Below, piece by piece: positions 7,200 through 11,703 of a stretch of 11,703 nucleotides of DNA (its first letter is position 1; the number at the start of each line of letters is the position of its first letter). The position numbers and the translations under genes were made by a program. Below the pieces are notes generated by a model, which saw only the letters and a program-made list of their open reading frames with translations, had not been told where the DNA came from and did not search any database. This stretch comes from an uncultured Oscillospiraceae bacterium (GTDB lineage Bacteria > Bacillota > Clostridia > Oscillospirales > Oscillospiraceae). Location of the stretch: contig CAKTZN010000044.1 of NCBI GenBank assembly GCA_934635545.1, forward strand, positions 1-11,703. Direction: 5' to 3'.

Positions 7200-7935
7200 G
7201 GCCGTCCTCCTTTCCCGTCAGATGCGCCGCAGCTCCCTGCAGCAGTGAGCTGCACAGCACGATCACCACCGTCAGGGCGAACACCTCGTCGTAGCTGACG
7301 CTGGCCTTGCTGCTCCACAGCAGGTCGCCCAGCGAGCCCTGGGTGCGGCAGATGACCTCGGCGGCGATGCCGGACTTCCAGGCAAAGCCCAGACCCGTGG
7401 CGATGGCCGCGGCGGCATAGGGACGAAGCTGGGGCAGGATGATGTGCCGCAGGGTATCCCGGCGGCACATGCCGAATACCAACGCCATCTCAGAGAGCTG
7501 GCGGTCGATGTGGCGCAGCCCCGCTTCCATGTTGCTCCACACGATGGGCAGCACCGTCAGAAACACGATGGTGCTGGGAATGTAGGCCCGGCTGACCCAC
7601 AGGAACACCACGATAGTGAATACCGCCACCGGGATGGCCCGGATCAGCCGCAGCAGCGGCCCGGCCAGCCACCGGAAGGTCCGCCATCGGGCGGACGCGG
7701 CGGCGCACAGCGTGCCTGCCGCCACCGCCAGCGCGAATCCGGCGCAGATCCGCAGCAGCGACAGCCCCGTGGCCCGCCAGAAGCCCGCCTGCTCCATCAG
7801 CGCCAGCAGCGCCCGGAGGGTATCCACCGGCGTGGGCAGCGGCAGCAGCAGCGCCCGATTGGCGGCTGTGGCCGCCAACTGCCAGACCAGCAGCCAGAAC
7901 AATACCGCTATGCTGTTTTTCAGCGCTTTACGCAC
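7186..7935 (-). CDS. ABC transporter permease, SsuC/TauC-like (BPD_transp_1)
   Basis: 249 residues with about six hydrophobic segments (roughly 8-26, 58-80, 92-113, 120-135, 173-190, 215-235). The EAA-loop region EMALVFGMCRRDTLRHIILPQL (149-170) carries the Gly and the LP of the cytoplasmic coupling helix that docks on the ATPase. PTPVDTLRALLAL near the N-terminus is typical of SsuC/TauC-class permeases. GTG at 7935 is chosen as the start because it gives an 8-bp overlap with the end of the binding-protein gene and a family-like N-terminus (RKALKNSIAVLFWLLVWQ). A longer frame starting at 7992 would read 57 bp further into the binding-protein gene and encodes unrelated sequence. No strong ribosome binding site precedes the GTG, so translation is probably coupled to the upstream gene. 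Confidence 0.88.
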   Translation of the reverse strand: MRKALKNSIAVLFWLLVWQLAATAANRALLLPLPTPVDTLRALLALMEQAGFWRATGLSLLRICAGFALAVAAGTLCAAASARWRTFRWLAGPLLRLIRAIPVAVFTIVVFLWVSRAYIPSTIVFLTVLPIVWSNMEAGLRHIDRQLSEMALVFGMCRRDTLRHIILPQLRPYAAAAIATGLGFAWKSGIAAEVICRTQGSLGDLLWSSKASVSYDEVFALTVVIVLCSSLLQGAAAHLTGKEDGHAAT

Positions 7936-8941
7936 CGTAATAGAAGTCGTCGCCCGGCATGGCGCCGCCCACGCTCTTGGGATCGGCGTCAAACATCACC
8001 TGCAGATAACCGCTGAGAGCGGACTTCATCTCCGCGCCGGTGACGAAGGTCAGACCGCAGGAGGGGATGGCCTTCTGCGCCAGCGCCGCCTTGGGGATCA
8101 GGCCGTACTGCTCACACAGGGCGGCGGTGCCCTCCACGTCGGACTGGGCCTTCTCGATGGAGGCGGCGTACTCCTGCAGGAACAGCGCCACCGCACCGGG
8201 GTTCTCCTGCAGGAATTCATTGCGAACGATGACGCAGCCCATCATCAACGTGCTGTTACCGCCGGACACCTTGTCCCACTCATCGGTCATGTTGAAGAGC
8301 GTCACGGCGTTCTCGTTCTGCATCAGGATGCTGGTGGCCACCGGCTGCGGGGCCATGATGACGGCCTCGGGATCGCTCTGCCACACGGTCAGCAGCTCAC
8401 TGCCCTCGCCCACGAACTGGATGGTCACATCCTTGTCGGGATCAAGACCGTTGCCGGTCAGCACATAGCGGAGGATATACTCCGGATTGGCGCCCTGGCC
8501 GGGGGCGTAGATGGTCTTGCCCGCCAGATCGGCGACGCTGGCGACCTCCTGCCCGTTGCCCAGCAGAGACAGCACGCCCAGGGTGTTCACCGCCAGCACC
8601 GTCACGCCGCCGTTGGTCTTGTTGTAGAGGGTCGCCGCCAGATTGGTGGCCACGGCGGCGATGTCGGCGTCACCGTTGGAGATGGCGGCCACCACCTCGT
8701 CGTTGGCGCCAGGCATGGTGATGTGATAGGTGTTCTGCGTCTCGCCCGCGTCGGCGGCGGCCCACAGGTTCATGGCGCCGATGCCGGTGGGGCCGGACAG
8801 AACGTACAGGTTCACCTCCGCCGGGGCGGGGGTGTCGTCGGGCTGCTCCGGCTCGGTATTGGCCTGCGTGCCGCAGGCGGTCAGGCTCAGGGCCAGGGTC
8901 AGTGCCAGCAGCAGGCTGACAAGGGATTTGATAGATTTCAT
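7928..8941 (-). CDS. ABC transporter substrate-binding lipoprotein (NMT1/SsuA-like)
   Basis: 337 residues. Signal peptide MKSIKSLVSL... ends in LTAC with lipidated Cys at 23, followed by an acidic, proline-rich linker (24-42) and a periplasmic-binding-protein fold. Features of the type II binding-protein superfamily include GPTGIGAMNLW (50-60), the DEVVAAISNGDADIAAV segment (81-97), NTLGVLSLL (119-127) and ASVADLAGKTIYAPGQGANPE (134-154). It should capture the solute at the cell surface for the permease and ATPase encoded downstream. The class includes sulfonate, taurine, nitrate and pyrimidine-precursor binders; nothing visible fixes the ligand. ATG at 8941 overlaps the regulator stop as ATGA and has GAGG about 7 nt upstream. 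Confidence 0.9.
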   Translation of the reverse strand: MKSIKSLVSLLLALTLALSLTACGTQANTEPEQPDDTPAPAEVNLYVLSGPTGIGAMNLWAAADAGETQNTYHITMPGANDEVVAAISNGDADIAAVATNLAATLYNKTNGGVTVLAVNTLGVLSLLGNGQEVASVADLAGKTIYAPGQGANPEYILRYVLTGNGLDPDKDVTIQFVGEGSELLTVWQSDPEAVIMAPQPVATSILMQNENAVTLFNMTDEWDKVSGGNSTLMMGCVIVRNEFLQENPGAVALFLQEYAASIEKAQSDVEGTAALCEQYGLIPKAALAQKAIPSCGLTFVTGAEMKSALSGYLQVMFDADPKSVGGAMPGDDFYYGA

Positions 8942-9561
8942 TGGATTACCTCGATTCTTTTTCCGTCACGAACGATCAGCTTTGCCTCCTCCAGTGCCTC
9001 CATGGCCCGGTACAGGCTGGTGCGGCCCACGGATAGGGTGGCCGCCAGCTTCGTCATGCTGAGCTTCTCTGGCAGGCGGCCCGCCTCATCGCAGTTGGCC
9101 CGCAGCCAGCGGTACAGCCGGTGCTGGGCGCTGTCCTGGGTGAAGATGGCGATCTTGCCGTTGAGGAACCGCACCCGGCCGGAGAGAAAGGCGATGTAGT
9201 TCACTGCCATCCGGGGACAGCGGGCGAACCACTGCCGCAGCAGCGCTTCCGGCAGCAGCAGTACCGTGCAGCCGGTCACCGCCTGGATGCGGGAGACATA
9301 GCCCTCGCCGCCGAACAGCGCCGCCGCGCCGAAGGTGTCGCCGGGGCCGAAGGCCGCCAGCACCGCCCGCTCCCGGGTGGGTGCCACCGCCTCTGCCCGG
9401 CCCTCCAGCACGATGCCAAGGGCCCGCTCCGCCGTGGCGGGATCGCAGATAGTCTCGCCCCGCGAGAAGCGCTCCGCTCCCAGGGCCAGCGCGTCGGAAA
9501 GAAGCTCCTCCGTACCCTGAAACAGAAAATGCTGCCGCAGAAGCGCCGCGTGATCGTTCAT
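8938..9561 (-). CDS. Crp/Fnr-family transcriptional regulator, first gene of the importer operon
   Basis: 207 residues: a cNMP-binding-type beta-barrel (about 15-105, with VLEGRAEAVA and GPGDTFGAAALFGG), a dimerisation helix (about 112-140) and a C-terminal winged helix-turn-helix (about 166-207, LSMTKLAATLSVGRTSLYRAMEAL). By-eye alignment with E. coli CRP shows that the phosphate-binding Arg-Ser pair (CRP R82/S83) is replaced by Tyr-Val and the ribose-binding Glu by Ala, so cAMP is an unlikely ligand. There is no N-terminal cysteine cluster for an FNR-type iron-sulfur centre. In the recognition helix CRP Glu181 is Thr, consistent with a target other than TGTGA. ATG at 9561 is preferred over an in-frame TTG at 9588 because AAGGAG lies 6 nt upstream and the TTG lies inside the palindrome. 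The next gene overlaps its stop as ATGA. It probably controls the importer in response to an unknown signal. Confidence 0.9.
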   Translation of the reverse strand: MNDHAALLRQHFLFQGTEELLSDALALGAERFSRGETICDPATAERALGIVLEGRAEAVAPTRERAVLAAFGPGDTFGAAALFGGEGYVSRIQAVTGCTVLLLPEALLRQWFARCPRMAVNYIAFLSGRVRFLNGKIAIFTQDSAQHRLYRWLRANCDEAGRLPEKLSMTKLAATLSVGRTSLYRAMEALEEAKLIVRDGKRIEVIQ

Positions 9562-9581
9562 AGCGTACTCCTTAAAAATAT

Positions 9582-9595
9582 GTTCCAAATGGAAC
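9582..9595. promoter_or_regulatory. Palindromic candidate operator (GTTCCAAATGGAAC)
   Basis: Perfect 6-bp arms GTTCCA/TGGAAC with a 2-bp centre. It lies at about +6 to +19 of the regulator operon transcript, between the -10 box and the ribosome binding site. An adjacent weaker inverted repeat, GGTTTTGAACC (9596-9606), shares the GAAC/GTTC half. Size and position fit a Crp/Fnr-family dimer acting as an autorepressor, but binding is inferred only. Confidence 0.55.
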
Positions 9596-9606
9596 GGTTT
9601 TGAACC

Positions 9607-9635
9607 AGTATACCCGGCGCGCTTCCGGTTGTCAA
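9607..9635 (-). promoter_or_regulatory. Promoter of the regulator-importer operon
   Basis: On the minus strand, TTGACA (9635-9630), 17 bp, TATACT (9612-9607). The -35 is perfect and the -10 five of six. The predicted start near 9600 is just upstream of the palindrome. The -35 overlaps the -35 of the divergent xth promoter by five bases. Confidence 0.82.
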
Positions 9636-9657
9636 GGGGGAGAAAATGTGGTATGAT
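9629..9657 (+). promoter_or_regulatory. Promoter of xth
   Basis: TTGTCA (9629-9634), 17 bp, TATGAT (9652-9657), with TGG immediately before the -10 (extended -10). The predicted start is near 9664, 23 nt before the ATG; AAGGAG (9672-9677) is the ribosome binding site. Confidence 0.8.
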
Positions 9658-9686
9658 GGCAAAAAAGAGAGAAGGAGCGTCCCCTT

Positions 9687-10445
9687 ATGCGATTGATCTC
9701 ATGGAACGTCAACGGCCTGCGCTCGTGCCTGGGCAAGGGCTTTCTGGATTTCTGCGCCTTTGCCGACGCGGACGTGATCTGCCTGCAGGAGACGAAGATG
9801 CGCCCGGAGCAGGCGGAATTCGACCTGCCGGGCTATCACCGGTTCTGGAACAGCGCCGACAAGGCGGGCTACTCCGGCACCGCCGTCTTTACCCGGCGAG
9901 AGCCGCTGGCCGTCACCTACGATTTTGGCCCGGATATCCACCGGCACGAGGGCCGGGTCATCACCGCCGAGTACGAGGATTTCTATCTGGTGTGCTGCTA
10001 TACCCCCAACTCCAAGGATCAGCTCTCCCGGCTGGACTACCGCATGGAGTGGGAGGACGACATCTGGGAATACCTGATGGGGCTGGATGAAAAGAAGCCG
10101 GTGGTCTACTGCGGCGACCTGAACGTGGCCCATCAGGAGATCGACCTGAAGAACCCCAAGACCAACCGCATGAACCCCGGCTTCTCCGATGAGGAGCGGG
10201 CGAAAATGACGCAGCTTCTCGCCAGCGGCTTTGCCGACACCTTCCGCACATTGTACCCCGACCGTACCGGCGCCTATTCCTGGTGGAGCTATCGCTTCCA
10301 CGCCCGCGAGAAGAACGCGGGGTGGCGCATCGACTACTTCATCGTGTCGGAGCGTCTGCTGCCCCGGGTGAAGAACGCCGATATCTGGCCGGAGATCACC
10401 GGCAGCGACCACTGCCCCGTGGTGCTGGAGCTGGACGAGGCATAA
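9687..10445 (+). CDS. xth: Exodeoxyribonuclease III (AP endonuclease family 1)
   Basis: 252 residues, the usual length for ExoIII/ExoA. It cleaves DNA 5' to abasic sites and trims 3' blocked ends in base excision repair in the cytoplasm. All catalytic residues of the exonuclease-endonuclease-phosphatase fold are visible: NVNGLR with N7, LQETK with E35 (metal), CCYTPNS with Y105, CGDLNVAHQEIDL with D144 and N146, WRIDYF with D216, and TGSDHCPV with the D241-H242 pair. The conserved SWWSYR (198-203) before the REKNAGWRIDYF segment is typical of bacterial ExoIII. ATG at 9687 has AAGGAG nine nt upstream and its own promoter. It is a single gene, divergent from the importer operon and closed by the inverted repeat at 10452. 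Confidence 0.96.
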   Translation: MRLISWNVNGLRSCLGKGFLDFCAFADADVICLQETKMRPEQAEFDLPGYHRFWNSADKAGYSGTAVFTRREPLAVTYDFGPDIHRHEGRVITAEYEDFYLVCCYTPNSKDQLSRLDYRMEWEDDIWEYLMGLDEKKPVVYCGDLNVAHQEIDLKNPKTNRMNPGFSDEERAKMTQLLASGFADTFRTLYPDRTGAYSWWSYRFHAREKNAGWRIDYFIVSERLLPRVKNADIWPEITGSDHCPVVLELDEA

Positions 10446-10451
10446 AAGAGA

Positions 10452-10498
10452 ACAAAGAGAGAACGCCCCGGCCACAGGCCGGGGCGTTCTCTCTTTGT
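10452..10498. terminator. Bidirectional terminator between xth and hppA
   Basis: A perfect 22-bp inverted repeat (arms 10452-10473 and 10477-10498, loop ACA) with a GCCCCGGCC core. The outer arms are AGAGAGA-rich rather than pure A/T, so the U tract is imperfect (TTCTCTCTTT), but position between convergent genes and stem strength support a shared terminator. Confidence 0.85.
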
Positions 10499-10516
10499 GA
10501 TATGGATGTTGTTATT

Positions 10517-11703
10517 TTACAGGATGGAGAAGTTGACCACCAGGCCGGCGAACACGATGGAGACCATGCTCAGCAGCTTGATGAGGATGTTGATGGCGGG
10601 GCCGGAGGTGTCCTTGAAGGGATCGCCCACGGTGTCGCCCACGACGCCGGCCTTGTGGCAGTCGCTGCCCTTGCCGCCGAAGTTGCCCGCCTCGATGTAC
10701 TTCTTGGCGTTGTCCCACGCGCCGCCGGCGTTGGCCATGTAGATGGCCATCAGGAAGCCGGTAACGGTGGCGCCGGCCAGCAGGCCCACAACGCCCTTAT
10801 AGCCCAGGATCATACCCACCACGATGGGGGTGACCACGGCGATAACGGTGGGGACCACCATTTCCTTCAGGCTGGCGCGGGTGCACAGGTCGACGCAGCG
10901 CGCATAGTCGGGATCGGCCTTGCCGTCCATCAGACCGGTGATCTCCTTGAACTGGCGGCGAACCTCCATGACCACGCTCTGGGCGGCACGGCCCACGGAG
11001 TTCATGGTCAGCGCGGCGAACACGAAGGGCAGGCAGGCGCCGATGAACAGGCCCACCAGAACCAGGGGATTCATCAGGGAGAAATCGTTGAAGGTGACGT
11101 CAGCCGCGCCCACTTCCTTGACCTTCTCGATATAGGAGGCCATCAGAGCCAGGGCGGTCAGTGCGGCGGAGCCGATGGCGAAGCCCTTGCCGGTGGCGGC
11201 GGTGGTGTTGCCCAGGGAGTCCAGCGCGTCGGTGCGCTGACGGACCTCCGGCTCCAGACCGGCCATCTCGGCGATACCGCCGGCGTTGTCGGCCACGGGG
11301 CCGTAGGCGTCGGTGGCCAGGGTGATGCCCAGGGTGCTCAGCATGCCGACGGCAGCCAGAGCGATGCCGTACAGGCCCATGCTGGCGTTGGCGCCGCCGC
11401 CGGACAGGAAGAAGGCCAGCAGGATGCAGACGGCCACGATGATGATGGGCAGAGCGGTGGACAGCATGCCCAGGCCCAGACCGCCGATGATGATGGTGGC
11501 GGAGCCGGTCTGGCTCTTGCTGCTCAGCTCCTGGGTGGGCTTATAGGTGTCGGAGGTGTAGTACTCGGTGGCCTTGCCGATCAGCACGCCGGCCACCAGG
11601 CCGGACAGAATGGCCACATACAGGCCCCAGTGCTCGATGCCCAGCAGCTTCCACACCAGGAAGAAGGAGACGATGGCGATCAGAACGGCGGCCAGGTTGG
11701 TGC
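10517..11703 (-). CDS. hppA: Membrane-bound, K+-dependent ion-pumping pyrophosphatase, C-terminal part (5' truncated by the window)
   Basis: The frame is open through the right window edge and ends at TAA 10519-10517, giving the last 394 residues of a protein usually about 660-730 long. It hydrolyses pyrophosphate and couples this to H+ or Na+ transport across the cell membrane. Seen here: [17 protein letters not shown], the catalytic [40 protein letters not shown], and the C-terminal acidic loop [12 protein letters not shown]...[16 protein letters not shown], with hydrophobic helices between. In the NTTAATGKG segment, Ala (codon 11198-11200) occupies the position where K+-independent enzymes have Lys, and Gly follows at the second diagnostic position, so a K+-dependent type is predicted. 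The glutamate that helps tell Na+ from H+ pumps lies in the missing N-terminal part. An internal GTG at 11656 is not the start. Confidence 0.95.
   Translation of the reverse strand, partial: TNLAAVLIAIVSFFLVWKLLGIEHWGLYVAILSGLVAGVLIGKATEYYTSDTYKPTQELSSKSQTGSATIIIGGLGLGMLSTALPIIIVAVCILLAFFLSGGGANASMGLYGIALAAVGMLSTLGITLATDAYGPVADNAGGIAEMAGLEPEVRQRTDALDSLGNTTAATGKGFAIGSAALTALALMASYIEKVKEVGAADVTFNDFSLMNPLVLVGLFIGACLPFVFAALTMNSVGRAAQSVVMEVRRQFKEITGLMDGKADPDYARCVDLCTRASLKEMVVPTVIAVVTPIVVGMILGYKGVVGLLAGATVTGFLMAIYMANAGGAWDNAKKYIEAGNFGGKGSDCHKAGVVGDTVGDPFKDTSGPAINILIKLLSMVSIVFAGLVVNFSIL

Noticed and set aside
7936..7992. A longer N-terminus for the permease starting at 7992
   Set aside because: It would lie wholly inside the binding-protein gene and encodes non-family sequence; GTG at 7935 gives the expected N-terminus and a normal coupled overlap.
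7616..9199. A 527-codon open frame on the + strand opposite the permease, binding-protein and regulator genes
   Set aside because: It is antisense to three recognisable overlapping genes, consists of G/A/R/H/Q-rich low-complexity sequence and resembles no family. Long antisense frames are expected in GC-rich DNA.
9562..9588. A longer regulator starting at an in-frame TTG at 9588
   Set aside because: The TTG is within the palindrome and has no ribosome binding site, whereas ATG at 9561 has AAGGAG at ideal spacing.
1..11703. CRISPR arrays, tRNA or rRNA genes, insertion sequences, phage or toxin-antitoxin genes
   Set aside because: No regularly spaced repeats, cloverleaf-like sequence, transposase motifs or terminal inverted repeats were seen; the region reads as stable chromosomal core.

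Overview
The window looks like chromosomal DNA from a GC-rich, low-oxygen Firmicute, most likely a gut Clostridia of the Oscillospiraceae/Flavonifractor-Lawsonibacter type. This is inferred from the gene families (YitT membrane protein, K+-type membrane pyrophosphatase, short malic enzyme, lipobox lipoproteins), clear AAGGAGG-type ribosome binding sites, sigma-A-like promoters and very GC-rich codon use. No tRNA, rRNA, CRISPR, insertion sequence or phage gene was seen. Ten protein genes are present; the first and last are cut by the window edges.

Left part (1-3711, + strand): the C-terminal two thirds of a dihydrolipoyl dehydrogenase-like flavoprotein, closed by two back-to-back hairpin terminators; then a tight two-gene unit of class II fumarase (fumC) and malic enzyme, 13 bp apart. 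Together these two interconvert fumarate, malate and pyruvate. A strong bidirectional terminator follows.

Middle (3724-6639, - strand): a YitT-family membrane protein, and upstream of it an unassigned 622-residue lipoprotein with a gluzincin-like HEIWH zinc motif. The lipoprotein has its own exact-consensus promoter (TTGACA-17-TATAAT), whose -35 box contains the stop codon of the preceding gene. A terminator-like hairpin lies at the expected transcript start.

Right-middle (6636-9635, - strand): a four-gene operon in which every gene overlaps the next, running regulator (Crp/Fnr fold), substrate-binding lipoprotein, permease, ATPase. It is a SsuABC/TauABC-type importer of unknown substrate, with its own regulator as first gene. 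A perfect palindrome just downstream of the operon promoter is a candidate autoregulatory operator.

Right part (9629-11703): an exonuclease III gene (xth) is transcribed divergently from the importer operon. The two promoters appear to share a single near-palindromic -35 box. A 22-bp perfect inverted repeat then separates xth from the convergent, 5'-truncated gene for a K+-dependent membrane pyrophosphatase (hppA).

The most interesting items are the shared -35 divergent promoter with its palindrome, the metallopeptidase-like lipoprotein, and the promoter/hairpin arrangement in front of that lipoprotein. Most other content is ordinary housekeeping metabolism.
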